Below, piece by piece: positions 27,072 to 37,159 of a stretch of 64,000 bases of DNA (positions within the stretch are counted from its first letter, which is position 1; the number at the start of each line of letters is the position of its first letter). Under the pieces are notes generated by a model that saw nothing but the letters and a program-made list of their open reading frames with translations, did no database searches and was not told the DNA's origin. The position numbers were made by a program, and so were the translations under genes. Source of the DNA: Achromobacter sp. Root83 (GTDB lineage Bacteria; Pseudomonadota; Gammaproteobacteria; Burkholderiales; Burkholderiaceae_B); NCBI RefSeq assembly GCF_001428845.1, contig NZ_LMIU01000009.1:139584-203583 (forward strand). Direction: 5' to 3'.

Positions 27072-28403
27072 ATGCTTTTCACCCTGCTGGCCTTTGCCGT
27101 TGCGCTTGGCTCACTGATCATTTTCCATGAGCTGGGACACTATTGGGTCGCGCGCCTGTGCGGTGTGAAGGTGCTGCGGTTCTCGGTGGGGTTTGGCAAG
27201 GTCATCTTGCGCCGCACCGACCGGCACGGCACCGAGTGGGCGGTTTCGGCCCTGCCACTGGGGGGCTACGTCAAGATGCAGGACGATCCCCCGGCCGGCG
27301 CCAGCCCCGCTGAAATTGCCGGCGCGTTCAACAGCAAACCCGTCGGCCAGCGCATCGCCATCGTCGCCGCCGGCCCGATTTTCAACCTGATCCTTGCCGT
27401 CCTGCTGTATGCCGGTCTGAACATGGCCGGCACCGAAGAGCCGGTGGCGGTCATCGCCCAGCCCGCGGCCGACACGCCCGCGGCCCGCGCCGGTCTTCTG
27501 CCAGGCGATCGCATCCTGGCGATCGATGGCGCCGAAGTCGCTTCCTGGTCGGACGCCCGTTGGCGCCTGATGGACGTGATGTCCACGGGCGGGCGGGCGC
27601 TGATTGAAGTCAGCACGCCCGCCGGCGCCGTTCAGCAGCGCGAACTGCAACTTCCTTCCAACACGATGGACCCGGCCGGCGGAGACCCGCTGGCCGCCGC
27701 CGGCATCCGCCTGGCGCAGCCCAAGCCGGCCGTGCGTGCCGTGATTGACGGTGGCGAAGGGCAGGCCGCCGGCCTGCGCACGGGCGACCTGGTCGTGGCC
27801 GTGAACGGGCAGCCCACACCGGATACGGGCGCGCTGGTCAAGCAGATCCAGGAAAGCGCGGGCAAGCCCCTGGCGCTGACCCTGGTGCGCGATGGCGCCA
27901 ACATCACCCTTAACGTCACGCCTCGCGCGGAAACGGTCAACGGCCAGGAAATCGGACGGTTGGGCGTTCAGCTCGGCGGCAACGTGCCGATGGTGACGGT
28001 GCGGTATGGCGTTTTCGAAAGCCTTTGGCGTGGCGCCGTCCGCACCTGGGATACCGCCTGGTTTTCGCTGCGCATGATGGGCCGCATGGTGACGGGCGAC
28101 GTTTCCTGGCGCAACGTCAGCGGCCCGGTCACCATTGCCGATTACGCCGGCCAGACCGCCCGGATCGGCATTGTTGCGTATATCGCCTATATCGCGTTGA
28201 TCAGTATCAGCCTGGGTGTATTAAATTTGCTTCCCATTCCTATGCTGGATGGCGGCCATCTGCTGTACTATCTCGTCGAAATTGTGCGGGGTAGCCCGCC
28301 GCCAGCAAAGTGGATCGACATCGGACAGCGCGCCGGCATCGGTTTATTGGCAGGCCTAATGGGGCTTGCGCTGTTTAACGATTTCACGCGTTTATTCACT
28401 TGA
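27072..28403 (+). CDS. rseP: RIP-type intramembrane zinc metalloprotease
   Basis: This site-2 protease cleaves anti-sigma factor RseA in the membrane to release sigma-E, and also clears signal peptides. It has 443 residues. The zinc motif HELGH is at 19-23 inside the first transmembrane segment. Two PDZ domains follow in the periplasm (about 115-200 and 205-290), and the second catalytic motif NLLPIPMLDGGHLLYY is near the C-terminus. It lies between dxr and bamA as in most proteobacteria, behind the 14-bp repeat array. Confidence 0.96.
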   Translation: MLFTLLAFAVALGSLIIFHELGHYWVARLCGVKVLRFSVGFGKVILRRTDRHGTEWAVSALPLGGYVKMQDDPPAGASPAEIAGAFNSKPVGQRIAIVAAGPIFNLILAVLLYAGLNMAGTEEPVAVIAQPAADTPAARAGLLPGDRILAIDGAEVASWSDARWRLMDVMSTGGRALIEVSTPAGAVQQRELQLPSNTMDPAGGDPLAAAGIRLAQPKPAVRAVIDGGEGQAAGLRTGDLVVAVNGQPTPDTGALVKQIQESAGKPLALTLVRDGANITLNVTPRAETVNGQEIGRLGVQLGGNVPMVTVRYGVFESLWRGAVRTWDTAWFSLRMMGRMVTGDVSWRNVSGPVTIADYAGQTARIGIVAYIAYIALISISLGVLNLLPIPMLDGGHLLYYLVEIVRGSPPPAKWIDIGQRAGIGLLAGLMGLALFNDFTRLFT

Positions 28404-28456
28404 ACGCGATTTAGCATAAAATCCCCCGCCATTTGCACGACCGAGGATACTCAAGG

Positions 28457-30802
28457 ATGTCTTTTCGCCGGATGTTTCATCACAAAAAGGGTGTACTGCC
28501 TGGCGTAGTGCCAAGTCTGATCGCCGCGCTGCTGTTTCCGGCCATGGCCCACGCCTTCGACCCCTTTGTCGTGCGGGATATCCGCGTAGAGGGTATTCAA
28601 CGGACCGACGCCGGCACCGTCTTTGGTTATCTTCCGGTGAAGGTCGGAGAGAAATTCACTGAAGAAGAAGCCACCGAAGCGATTCGCCGCCTGTACGGCA
28701 CGGGTTTTTTCACCGACGTGCAGATCCAGACCGACAATAATGTCGTGGTCGTGGTGGTGCAGGAACGTCCGACCATCGCATCCGTGAACTTCAACGGCAT
28801 GCGCGAGTTCGACTCCAAGGCGATCACCACGTCGCTGGGCCAGGTGGGTTTTGCCGAAGGCCGCATTTTCGACCGTTCCATGCTGGAACGCGCGGAATAC
28901 GAACTGAAGCAGCAGTACCTGTCCAAGGGCAAGTACGGCGTCGAAGTGACCTCCACCGTGACGCCGCTGCCGCGCAACCGCGTCGGCGTGAGCTTCGACG
29001 TGTTCGAAGGTTCGGTCGCGCGCATTCAGGAAATCCGCTTCGTCGGCAACAAGGCATTTTCGGAAAGCGACCTGCTTGACGAGTTCAAGCTGACGACGCC
29101 GGGTTGGCTTACCTGGTACACCGATACCGACAAGTATTCGCGCGAAAAGCTCGAAGGCGACCTGGAACGCCTGCGCTCGTTCTACCTTGACCAGGGCTAC
29201 CTGGAATTCTCGGTCGAGCCGCCCCAGGTCACGATTTCGCCTGATCGCCAGGATATCCGCATCACGATCACCGTCCATGAAGGCGAGCCCTACAAGGTCC
29301 GTAGCGTCAAGCTGGCCGGCAATCTGCTGGGCCTGGACAAGGAAATCAACGAACTGGTGCAGGTCAAGCCGGACGAGACCTTCTCGGCCGCCAAGACCAA
29401 CGATTCGGCCAAGGCCATCACCGACTACCTGGGTGAACTGGGCTACGCGTTCGCCAACGTGAACCCGAATCCGCAGCTCGACCGCGCCAAGCACGAAGCC
29501 GACCTCACGTTCTACGTCGATCCGAGCCGCCGCGTCTATGTGCGCCGCATCCAGATCGGCGGCAATACCCGCACCCGCGACGAGGTCGTGCGCCGCGAAA
29601 TGCGCCAGCAGGAAGCCGCCTGGTACGACGCCAAGGACATCAAGACGTCGCGTGACCGCGTCGACCGCCTGGGCTACTTCAGCGATGTCAACGTCAAGAC
29701 CGATCCGGTTCCGGGTTCGCCCGACCAGGTGGACGTCAACGTCGACGTGAAGGAAAAGCCCACCGGCATGATCAACCTGGGCGTGGGCTACGGCTCGTCC
29801 GAAAAGGCCATTCTGTCGGCCGGTATCAGCGAAGACAACGTCTTCGGCAGCGGCACCAACCTGACGCTGCAACTGAACACCAGCAAGACGAACCGCGCCA
29901 TCGTGCTGTCGCATACCGATCCGTACTGGACCAAGGACGGCATCAGCCGCACCACGTCGGCCTACTACCGCGTGACCGAGCCCTGGAACAACAACGACGG
30001 TGACTACCGCGTCAAGGCCCTGGGCCTGGGCATGAACTTCGGTATTCCGATCTCCGAGTACGACCGGATCTTCCTGGGCGCGAACATCGAGCGCAACCAG
30101 ATCGACCTGTACAACAACTCGCCGCAGGCCTATGACGACTTCGTGGATCAGTATGGCGATTCCACGAATTCGGTGATTTTCAGCGCCGGCTGGTCCAAGG
30201 ACACGCGCGACAGCGCGCTGGCTCCGACCAAGGGTTCGTACACCCGCCTGAAGGCCGACGTCTCGACCGTCGACCTGCAATACACGATGCTGACCGGTCA
30301 GCAGCAGTACTTCGTGCCGCTGGGCGGCTCGTACACGCTGGCCTTGAACGGCATGGTGGATTGGGGCCAGAGCTACGGCAACAAGAATTACCCCGTCATC
30401 AAGAACGTCTATGCCGGCGGTATCGGCACCGTTCGCGGTTACGAGGGTTCGTCGCTGGGTGCGCGCGACGTCAAGACCGGCGATTATCTGGGCGGCACGC
30501 GGCGCATTGTCGCAAATGCCCAGTTGTACCTGCCGTTCCCGGGCGCGTCCAAGGATCGCACGCTGCGCTGGTTCATCTTCAGCGATGCCGGTCAGGTGTC
30601 TTCGGGCAGCGGCCTGAGCTGCACCGGCGGCCGCGACAACACCGAGGTCGAGGATCCTTGCGGCTGGCGTTTCTCGGCGGGCGTCGGCCTGTCGTGGCAG
30701 TCGCCGATGGGACCGTTGCAGTTGTCGTATGCCCGTCCGCTCAATTCCAAGCCGGGCGACGACAAGCAGAGCTTCCAGTTCCAGATCGGGACCGGTTTCT
30801 AA
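28457..30802 (+). CDS. bamA: Outer membrane protein assembly factor BamA
   Basis: This Omp85 protein is the core of the complex that inserts beta-barrel proteins in the outer membrane. It has 781 residues from the ATG at 28457. The signal peptide ends near AMAHA before FDPFVVRDIRVEGIQRTD. Five POTRA domains occupy the first half, then a C-terminal barrel with the VRGYEGSSLG motif of the Omp85 lid loop, and a terminal Phe (QIGTGF). An upstream in-frame ATG at 28433 is less likely because GAGGA precedes the chosen start. skp and lpxD follow in the usual order. Confidence 0.97.
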   Translation: MSFRRMFHHKKGVLPGVVPSLIAALLFPAMAHAFDPFVVRDIRVEGIQRTDAGTVFGYLPVKVGEKFTEEEATEAIRRLYGTGFFTDVQIQTDNNVVVVVVQERPTIASVNFNGMREFDSKAITTSLGQVGFAEGRIFDRSMLERAEYELKQQYLSKGKYGVEVTSTVTPLPRNRVGVSFDVFEGSVARIQEIRFVGNKAFSESDLLDEFKLTTPGWLTWYTDTDKYSREKLEGDLERLRSFYLDQGYLEFSVEPPQVTISPDRQDIRITITVHEGEPYKVRSVKLAGNLLGLDKEINELVQVKPDETFSAAKTNDSAKAITDYLGELGYAFANVNPNPQLDRAKHEADLTFYVDPSRRVYVRRIQIGGNTRTRDEVVRREMRQQEAAWYDAKDIKTSRDRVDRLGYFSDVNVKTDPVPGSPDQVDVNVDVKEKPTGMINLGVGYGSSEKAILSAGISEDNVFGSGTNLTLQLNTSKTNRAIVLSHTDPYWTKDGISRTTSAYYRVTEPWNNNDGDYRVKALGLGMNFGIPISEYDRIFLGANIERNQIDLYNNSPQAYDDFVDQYGDSTNSVIFSAGWSKDTRDSALAPTKGSYTRLKADVSTVDLQYTMLTGQQQYFVPLGGSYTLALNGMVDWGQSYGNKNYPVIKNVYAGGIGTVRGYEGSSLGARDVKTGDYLGGTRRIVANAQLYLPFPGASKDRTLRWFIFSDAGQVSSGSGLSCTGGRDNTEVEDPCGWRFSAGVGLSWQSPMGPLQLSYARPLNSKPGDDKQSFQFQIGTGF

Positions 30803-30823
30803 GCGCTGCGTTACGCTTGAAAA

Positions 30824-30855
30824 CAAGGGAGAGGCCCCTCGGCCCGGCTCCCTTG
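30824..30855 (+). terminator. Hairpin between bamA and skp
   Basis: CAAGGGAG and CTCCCTTG form a perfect 8-bp stem around a 16-base GC-rich loop, followed by CTGTTT. It may be a partial terminator that lowers expression downstream of bamA. Confidence 0.55.
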
Positions 30856-30911
30856 CTGTTTAGTGGCACAATACACACTTTGGCTTTGCCTTACTGGAAG
30901 GTGAGATTTTC

Positions 30912-31472
30912 ATGATGTCTGATTTCGCACTTAAATCATCGAATACGCCGCGCGCCAAGCGCCGTGGCAAGTTGGGCGGCTCGATTGCCCTGGTGGGTGC
31001 GCTCATTCTCGGTTCGGCTGCCGCGATCCCCGCTCAAGCGCAAGGCACCAAGATCGGTTTCGTGAACACCGAACGTATCCTTCGCGAATCGGGTCCGGCC
31101 AAGACTGCGCAAAGCAAAATCGAAGCCGAATTCAAGAAGCGCGACGACGAACTCCAGCGTCTGAACAACAGCCTGCGCTCGCAAGCCGAGAAGTTCGACA
31201 AGGACGCGCCCGTCCTGTCGGAATCCGACCGCGTCAAGCGCCAGCGTGAACTGTCCAACCTGGATACCGACCTGCAGCGCAAGCGCCGCGAATTCCAGGA
31301 AGACTTCAATCGCCGCCGCAATGAAGAATTCTCGGGCATCGTGACGAAGGCCAACGACGCCATCAAGCGCATCGCCGAGCAAGAAAGCTACGACCTGATC
31401 ATCCAGGACGCCGTCACGGTCAACCCGCGCATCGACATCACCGACAAGGTGATTCAGAGCCTGGGCAAGTAA
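30912..31472 (+). CDS. skp: OmpH/Skp-family periplasmic chaperone
   Basis: This trimeric periplasmic chaperone carries unfolded outer membrane proteins to BamA. It has 186 residues. An unusually long signal peptide of about 43 residues has a basic n-region (TPRAKRRGK) and ends in AQA before QGTKIGFVNTERILRES. The rest is a long charged coiled coil (about 70-160) rich in Arg, Lys and Glu, typical of the Skp tentacles. The second Met codon is an equal choice of start. Confidence 0.93.
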   Translation: MMSDFALKSSNTPRAKRRGKLGGSIALVGALILGSAAAIPAQAQGTKIGFVNTERILRESGPAKTAQSKIEAEFKKRDDELQRLNNSLRSQAEKFDKDAPVLSESDRVKRQRELSNLDTDLQRKRREFQEDFNRRRNEEFSGIVTKANDAIKRIAEQESYDLIIQDAVTVNPRIDITDKVIQSLGK

Positions 31473-31489
31473 GCGGTACTTGTTGAGTC

Positions 31490-32587
31490 ATGCCGGTTTT
31501 ACTGGATCTTGCCCGCGCGCCGACCCTCGATGCACTGTTGAGCGCCGCCAATACCCAGGGATTGGACTGGCGCATCAGTGCGGTTCCCGGTGCGGACCCT
31601 TTCAGGGTCTGCGGCATCGGAACCTTGTCGTCGGCCGGCCGCCAGGAAATCGCATTCCTGGCCAACCCCCGATACCAAAGCCAGCTTGGCGCCACGCAGG
31701 CGGGGGCGGTCATCGTCTCTCCCGAGGTGGCCGAAGCCCTGGAAGCCGAGGACGGCGCCAGGCCGCCTTTCGCACTGGTCATCTGTAAGCATCCCTATTT
31801 GCTGTATGCCCGCGTCGCGCAGTGGTTCGACGCCGCCCGCCAGCCGGTCTTGCCGGCCGACACGCATCCATCCACCGTGGTGGCCCCGGATGCGGTGATC
31901 GAAGCGGGCGTGCGCATCGGCCCCAATTGCGTAGTGGAAGCGGGCGTCCGGATTGGCCGCGATACCGTGGTGGGTCCGGGCTGTGTCATCGGCGCCGGCT
32001 CGTCCATCGGCCCGGGCAGCCGGCTGCACGCCAACGTCACGCTTTACGAAGGCGTGAAGATCGGCGCCAGAGCCATCATCCATAGCGGCGCCGTGCTGGG
32101 CGCGGACGGTTTTGGCTTTGCGCCGGACCCCACGCTGGGCAAGGGTGCCTGGGGCAAGATTCCCCAGTTTGGCGGGGTGTCCATTGGCGACGATGTCGAA
32201 ATCGGGGCCAATACGACCGTCGACCGCGGCGCGCTCGAAGATACCGTGCTGGCCGACGGCGTGAAGCTGGACAACCAGATCATGATCGGGCACAACGCGC
32301 GCATCGGCGCGCATACCGCCATGGCGGCATGCGTGGGCGTGGCGGGTTCGACGACCATCGGCGAACGCTGCACCATCGGCGGCGCGGCGATGCTGTCTGG
32401 CCACCTGGTCCTGGGCGACGATGTCCACATTTCGGGCGGCACCGCGGTGACGTCCAATATTTCGAAGCCTGGCCGCTATACCGGGGTCTTCCCGTATGCG
32501 GAACATGGCGAATGGCAGCGCAACGCCGCCGTGATACAACAGTTGGCGCAAATGCGCCGCCGCGTGCGGACGCTGGAAAAAGGCTAG
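31490..32587 (+). CDS. lpxD: UDP-3-O-(3-hydroxyacyl)glucosamine N-acyltransferase
   Basis: This trimeric left-handed beta-helix enzyme adds the second acyl chain in lipid A synthesis. It has 365 residues. The N-terminal uridine-binding domain (about 1-110) contains [13 protein letters not shown], and then hexapeptide repeats run from about 115 to 330. The catalytic His lies in the [16 protein letters not shown] segment. It is 17 bp from skp and 70 bp from fabZ. Confidence 0.97.
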   Translation: MPVLLDLARAPTLDALLSAANTQGLDWRISAVPGADPFRVCGIGTLSSAGRQEIAFLANPRYQSQLGATQAGAVIVSPEVAEALEAEDGARPPFALVICKHPYLLYARVAQWFDAARQPVLPADTHPSTVVAPDAVIEAGVRIGPNCVVEAGVRIGRDTVVGPGCVIGAGSSIGPGSRLHANVTLYEGVKIGARAIIHSGAVLGADGFGFAPDPTLGKGAWGKIPQFGGVSIGDDVEIGANTTVDRGALEDTVLADGVKLDNQIMIGHNARIGAHTAMAACVGVAGSTTIGERCTIGGAAMLSGHLVLGDDVHISGGTAVTSNISKPGRYTGVFPYAEHGEWQRNAAVIQQLAQMRRRVRTLEKG

Positions 32588-32657
32588 GGCGCGCGGTTGC
32601 CGCCCCTGGCGCGTCCGCGCCGCCAGATTATTTCATTTCGCAGGAAATCACAGAAAA

Positions 32658-33113
32658 ATGGAACTCGACATCAAGGGGATCATGGAGAGGCTGCCGCATC
32701 GCTACCCGATGCTGCTGATCGATCGTGTTGTTGAAATGGTGCCCGGCAAGTCCATTGTCGCCATCAAGAACGTCTCGATCAACGAGCCGTTCTTCAACGG
32801 TCACTTTCCTCACCATCCGGTGATGCCGGGCGTGCTCATCGTCGAAGCCATGGCCCAGGCCTCGGCGTTGTTTTCGTTCACGGACGAAAACGGCGGACTG
32901 AAGTGCGAAGGTTCGAAGACGGCCTACTATCTGGTTGGCATCGATGGCGCGCGCTTCCGCCGCCCCGTGGTGCCGGGCGACCAGCTTCGCATCGAAGTCG
33001 AGGCGGAACGCCTGAGCCGCAGCATCTGCAAGTATCAAGCGCGCGCGACGGTCGACGGTCAGGAAGTGGCTTCGGCCAAACTGATGTGCGCGATTCGCAG
33101 CCTGGAAGAGTAA
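32658..33113 (+). CDS. fabZ: 3-hydroxyacyl-ACP dehydratase
   Basis: This hot-dog-fold enzyme dehydrates 3-hydroxyacyl-ACP in fatty acid elongation and competes with LpxA for 3-hydroxyacyl-ACP. It has 151 residues. The catalytic pair is His49 in [13 protein letters not shown] and Glu63 in VEAMAQAS, at the same positions as in the Pseudomonas enzyme. The stop TAA shares its last base with the lpxA start. Confidence 0.97.
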   Translation: MELDIKGIMERLPHRYPMLLIDRVVEMVPGKSIVAIKNVSINEPFFNGHFPHHPVMPGVLIVEAMAQASALFSFTDENGGLKCEGSKTAYYLVGIDGARFRRPVVPGDQLRIEVEAERLSRSICKYQARATVDGQEVASAKLMCAIRSLEE

Positions 33114-33907
33114 TGGCCGGAAATATCCATCCCACCGCTGTCGTCGATCCGGCGGCAAAAATCGACCCGACCGCGGTCATCGGCCCGTTCGCAGTGGTGG
33201 GACCCGATGTGACCATCGGCGCCGGGACCGAGATCGGGCCCTATTGCATGGTCGATGGCGTGACCACGATCGGGCGGGACAACCGTTTCTACCGGTATTG
33301 TTCCATCGGCGGCATGCCGCAGGACAAGAAATACGCGGGCGAACCCACGCGCCTGACGATTGGCGACCGCAACACGGTCCGCGAATTCGTCACGCTCAAC
33401 ACGGGCACGACGCAGGATGGCGGCGTCACCACGCTGGGCGACGACAACTGGATCATGGCGTACGTCCACGTGGCGCACGACTGCCATATCGGCAGCAATA
33501 CGATCCTGGCCAACTCGGTGCAACTGGGCGGGCATGTGCATGTGGGCGATTGGGCCATCATCGGCGGCCTGACCGGCGTGCACCAGTTCTCGCGCGTGGG
33601 CGCGCACACCATGACGGGCGGCAACAGCTCGCTCATGCAGGATACGCCGCCATTCGTGCTGGCCGCCGGCAACCCCTGCCGTCCGGTCGGCGTCAACGTT
33701 GAAGGCCTGAAGCGCCGCGGGTTTTCGCCCGTTGCCGTTTCGGCGCTGCGCGAAGCCTACAAGATCATCTATCGCCGCGGATTGCCGCTGGACGCCGCCC
33801 GCGCCGAACTGCGCGAGCGCCAGCAGGCCATTCCCGAAGCCGCCGAGCATCTGCAGACGCTGCTCGATTTCCTGGACGTCGCCTCCCGCGGCATCATCCG
33901 TCCATGA
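33113..33907 (+). CDS. lpxA: UDP-N-acetylglucosamine acyltransferase
   Basis: This enzyme performs the first acylation of lipid A synthesis. It has 264 residues. Hexapeptide repeats fill residues 1-190, with catalytic His125 in [10 protein letters not shown] and His122 next to it, exactly as in E. coli numbering. The helical C-terminal domain follows. The ATG at 33113 overlaps the fabZ stop by one base; the longer open frame upstream is inside fabZ and is rejected. Confidence 0.97.
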   Translation: MAGNIHPTAVVDPAAKIDPTAVIGPFAVVGPDVTIGAGTEIGPYCMVDGVTTIGRDNRFYRYCSIGGMPQDKKYAGEPTRLTIGDRNTVREFVTLNTGTTQDGGVTTLGDDNWIMAYVHVAHDCHIGSNTILANSVQLGGHVHVGDWAIIGGLTGVHQFSRVGAHTMTGGNSSLMQDTPPFVLAAGNPCRPVGVNVEGLKRRGFSPVAVSALREAYKIIYRRGLPLDAARAELRERQQAIPEAAEHLQTLLDFLDVASRGIIRP

Positions 33908-35100
33908 GCACGCGGATCGGCATGGTGGCCGGCGAGCCTTCGGGCGATCTGCTGGCCGGCCGCATCATTGCCGGTCTGCAAGCGCGCGACGCCGCTGTCC
34001 GCTGCGAGGGTATCGGCGGACCGCAGATGCAGGCCCGGGAATTCGAGGCCTGGCATCCGATGCATGCGCTGACGGTGTTTGGCTATGTCGATGCGCTCAA
34101 ACGCCTGCCCAGCCTGCTTGGCACCTACCGGGACGTCAAGCAACGCTGGCTGGCCGAGCCGCCCGCTGTCTTTGTCGGCATCGACGCGCCTGACTTCAAC
34201 CTGCGGCTGGAACATCAACTGCGCCAGGCCGGCACGCCCACGGTGCACTTCGTCGGCCCGTCGATCTGGGCATGGCGCTACGAGCGCATCCACAAGATCC
34301 GGGAATCGGTGTCGCACATGCTGGTGCTCTTCCCATTCGAGGAAGAAATCTATCGCAAGGAAGGCGTCCCGGTGACCTATGTGGGCCACCCGCTGGCGGG
34401 CGCGGTGCCCATGCAGCCCGATCGCGCCGCCGCGCGCGAACGCCTGGGTATCGACCAGAATGCACGCGTGCTGGCGATCCTGCCCGGCAGCCGCTCATCC
34501 GAGATCCGGCTGCTCGCGCCGCGCTTCCTGCAGGCCGCGCAAAAGCTACAGAAGAAGGACCCGGCGCTGCAGTGCGTGGTGCCCATGGTCAACGACCAGC
34601 GGCGCGCCGAATTCCTGGACATCCTGGCCCAGAATCCGGTGCCCGGCCTGCGCTGCATCACCGCGCAGGACCTGCACGGCGAAGGCGGCGACCGCAAGGC
34701 GCCGGTGGCCTGGTCCGTCATGGAGGCCGCCAATGCGGTGCTGGTGGCCAGCGGGACCGCCACGCTGGAGACCGCGCTGTTCAAGCGGCCCATGGTGATT
34801 TCATATGTGCTGTCGCCCTGGATGCGCCGTATCATGTCCTGGAAGTCGGGGCAGCAGCGGCCGTATCTGCCCTGGGTGGGTTTGCCGAACGTGCTGTTGC
34901 GGGATTTCGTGGTGCCGGAACTGCTGCAGGACGACGCCACGCCCGACAAGCTGGCCGACGCGACCTGGCTGGCCCTGACCGACGAGGCGCTGATCGCGCG
35001 GGTCGAGTCGCGGTTCACCGCCATGCATCAGGATTTGCTGCGCGATACGCCCGCGCTGGCCGCGCAGGCCATTCTGGAGGTAGCCGGTGGAGCAGCCTGA
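33904..35100 (+). CDS. lpxB: Lipid A disaccharide synthase
   Basis: This GT19 glycosyltransferase joins UDP-diacylglucosamine and lipid X into the lipid A disaccharide. It has 398 residues. The N-terminal [16 protein letters not shown] (about 9-24), [23 protein letters not shown] and the late [19 protein letters not shown] are diagnostic. It overlaps lpxA by four bases (ATGA) and its last codons overlap the rnhB start. Confidence 0.97.
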   Translation: MSTRIGMVAGEPSGDLLAGRIIAGLQARDAAVRCEGIGGPQMQAREFEAWHPMHALTVFGYVDALKRLPSLLGTYRDVKQRWLAEPPAVFVGIDAPDFNLRLEHQLRQAGTPTVHFVGPSIWAWRYERIHKIRESVSHMLVLFPFEEEIYRKEGVPVTYVGHPLAGAVPMQPDRAAARERLGIDQNARVLAILPGSRSSEIRLLAPRFLQAAQKLQKKDPALQCVVPMVNDQRRAEFLDILAQNPVPGLRCITAQDLHGEGGDRKAPVAWSVMEAANAVLVASGTATLETALFKRPMVISYVLSPWMRRIMSWKSGQQRPYLPWVGLPNVLLRDFVVPELLQDDATPDKLADATWLALTDEALIARVESRFTAMHQDLLRDTPALAAQAILEVAGGAA

Positions 35101-35695
35101 ACTGTTCGCGGCCCCCGAGCAGCCCGCAATGCTGACCGCCGGCGTCGACGAGGCCGGCCGCGGCCCGCTGGCGGGCGAAGTTTACGCGGCGGCTGTCATC
35201 CTGGATCCGGCCCGCCCCATTGACGGGCTTGCCGATTCCAAGGTGTTGACCGCGGTGCGCCGCGAGGTCCTGGCCCTGGAGATCAAGGAACGGGCGCTGG
35301 CCTGGTGCATTGCCAGCGCCACCGTCGCGGAAATCGACAGCCTCAATATTCTGCGCGCCACCCTGTTGGCGATGCAGCGCGCGGTGCAGGGCCTGGCTAC
35401 CGTGCCGCAGCTTGCGCTGGTGGATGGCAACCAGGCGCCCAAGTTGCGCTGCACAGTCCAGACCGTGATCAAGGGCGATGCCCTGGTGCCTGCCATCTCG
35501 GCGGCCTCCATCCTGGCCAAGACAGCCCGGGACGCGGATCTGCTGCGTCTGCACGCCTTGTATCCGCAGTATGCGTTCGACCAGCACAAGGGCTACGGCA
35601 CGGCGTTGCATCTGCAGCGGCTGCGCGAGCACGGCCCCTGCGCGGAGCATCGGCGCAGTTTCGCTCCCATCAAGGCCTTCGGCCTGGCGCCATGA
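35087..35695 (+). CDS. rnhB: Ribonuclease HII
   Basis: This enzyme removes ribonucleotides from RNA-DNA hybrids. It has 202 residues and a GTG start at 35087 inside the end of lpxB. The catalytic acidic residues Asp21 and Glu22 are in [12 protein letters not shown], a third Asp is in LALVDGNQ, and the fourth is in [10 protein letters not shown]. The C-terminal [13 protein letters not shown] and FAPIKAF complete the family pattern. A later ATG (codon 15) would leave only six residues before the active site, so the GTG is preferred. Confidence 0.95.
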   Translation: MEQPELFAAPEQPAMLTAGVDEAGRGPLAGEVYAAAVILDPARPIDGLADSKVLTAVRREVLALEIKERALAWCIASATVAEIDSLNILRATLLAMQRAVQGLATVPQLALVDGNQAPKLRCTVQTVIKGDALVPAISAASILAKTARDADLLRLHALYPQYAFDQHKGYGTALHLQRLREHGPCAEHRRSFAPIKAFGLAP

Positions 35696-36480
35696 AGCAC
35701 ATCAGTTCCCGCGAGAATCCCGCGGTCAAGGCGCTGGCCCGGCTGGCGGGCACGGCAGGCAAGCGCGGCGCGCCTGTGCTGCTGGACGGTGTGCATCTGT
35801 GCCAGGCATGGCTGCAGCATCATGGTGAGCCGGATCAGGCCATTTTCGATATCGAACGCCTTTCACAGCCCGATATTGCCGCGCTGGCGGCCTCCGTCTC
35901 GGACGGGGCCTGCCTGGCGCTGGACGCCAGGTTGATGCATTCCCTGGCTGCCGTCGAAAGCGGGCAGGGCGTGGCGTTCCTGGTCACGCCGCCGGTTCCG
36001 GCGCTGCCGGACGACGTGGACGAGAATTGCGTGCTGTTCGACCGCATTCAGGATCCCGGCAACGTCGGCACGCTGTTGCGCACCTGCGCGGCGGCCGGCG
36101 TGAAGCGGGTGTTCCTGGCGACGGGGACGGCTGCGGCGTGGTCTCCCAAGGTATTGCGCAGCGGCCAGGGCGCGCATTTCGCGCTGGCGATCCATGAGCA
36201 CGTCGATCTTCCCGCCTTGCTGCCCAGGCTGCGGGTGCCGCTGGTGGCCACCGCGCTGGACGGCGCGCGGAACCTGTATGCCAGCCGCCTGCCCGAACGG
36301 TGCGCCTGGATTTTCGGCCACGAAGGGCAGGGCGTGGATGCCGCGCTGTTGGCCGCCGCTTCCCTCAAGGTCTGCATTCCGCACGACATGGCTGCCGTGG
36401 AATCGCTCAACGTCGGCGCCGCCGCCGCGATATGCCTGTTCGAGCAGCGCCGTCAGGCCTTGCATGGCGGCACGCGCTGA
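35692..36480 (+). CDS. TrmH/SpoU-family RNA 2'-O-methyltransferase
   Basis: This is a SPOUT-fold methyltransferase with 262 residues, probably acting on rRNA or tRNA ribose. An N-terminal substrate-binding domain (about 1-95; [18 protein letters not shown]) precedes the knotted catalytic domain. Its three motifs are visible: [34 protein letters not shown] and [21 protein letters not shown]. The ATG overlaps the rnhB stop by three bases, so the genes are coupled. The exact target nucleotide cannot be told from sequence. Confidence 0.88.
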   Translation: MKHISSRENPAVKALARLAGTAGKRGAPVLLDGVHLCQAWLQHHGEPDQAIFDIERLSQPDIAALAASVSDGACLALDARLMHSLAAVESGQGVAFLVTPPVPALPDDVDENCVLFDRIQDPGNVGTLLRTCAAAGVKRVFLATGTAAAWSPKVLRSGQGAHFALAIHEHVDLPALLPRLRVPLVATALDGARNLYASRLPERCAWIFGHEGQGVDAALLAAASLKVCIPHDMAAVESLNVGAAAAICLFEQRRQALHGGTR

Positions 36481-36631
36481 TCCCACATCGGCGCCGTACG
36501 CCTTTCTTCACCGCTTTTCTCCCTGCTTTTCTCCCCTTTGAAGGGACTGTCCCCCCCTTATACTGCCGCCTTTGCGTAAGGCGTCTTGCCGCACACGGCC
36601 GGGCCGCGCGGTTTTCAATAAGGGGCGAAGC

Positions 36632-37108
36632 ATGAAAAGCTGGGTCAAACTGAGTGTTGCCGTGCTGGGCGCGGTGTTACTGGCCGGCTGCGGCGGGCCT
36701 CGATATAAGGATGTGGCGGGCTCGATTCCCTTCATGGTGCCGGATACGGGGCGCATCTATTTCTACCAGCCGCCGGCGCCGATCGGCGCGGTGTCCAGCC
36801 AGCCGTACCTGCGGGTGAACGGCGTGAAGGTCGGGCGGTCCAAGCCCGGCAGCTTCTTCTACGTGAACCGTCCGGCCGGCAAGTACGAGGTGGATACGCT
36901 GCGCGATGACGAATCCCTGTCGCTGACGCTGGCGCCGGGGCAGACGAGATATGTGCGGTTGAGCATCGAGGGCGTGAGCGGCAACTCGTCGAGCGTGGGG
37001 CACCAGTCCATGCGGCTCGAAGAATCCGAGGAGGTCGCGCAGCAGGAAATGGGCCCCTTGAGGTACTGGGGCGCGGGATCGCGCGAGCGCGTGAAACTCC
37101 GCCGCTGA
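36632..37108 (+). CDS. Lipoprotein with DUF2846-like domain
   Basis: This is a 158-residue lipoprotein. The signal peptide MKSWVKLSVAVLGAVLLAGC places the lipid on Cys20. The mature part resembles DUF2846, with GRIYFYQPPAPIGAVSSQPYLRVNGVKVG and the later FFYVNRPAGKYEV segment. The earlier in-frame ATG at 36572 is rejected because it would put a basic stretch before the signal. It ends before a strong terminator. The function is unknown; similar proteins are outer-membrane or periplasmic accessory lipoproteins. Confidence 0.82.
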   Translation: MKSWVKLSVAVLGAVLLAGCGGPRYKDVAGSIPFMVPDTGRIYFYQPPAPIGAVSSQPYLRVNGVKVGRSKPGSFFYVNRPAGKYEVDTLRDDESLSLTLAPGQTRYVRLSIEGVSGNSSSVGHQSMRLEESEEVAQQEMGPLRYWGAGSRERVKLRR

Positions 37109-37125
37109 GCGGGAAAGGACAAGGA

Positions 37126-37155
37126 AACAAGGGCGCGCCACGGTGCGCCCTTGTT
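37126..37155. terminator. Bidirectional terminator between lipoprotein gene and ppsR
   Basis: AACAAGGGCGC pairs with GCGCCCTTGTT in an 11-bp perfect stem around an 8-base loop. It runs into GTTTT on the plus strand and lies between convergent genes. Confidence 0.85.
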
Positions 37156-37159
37156 GTTT

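Noticed and set aside
28451..30826. Long minus-strand open frame opposite bamA
   Set aside because: bamA is unambiguous. The antisense translation has no recognisable domain and follows the codon bias of bamA.
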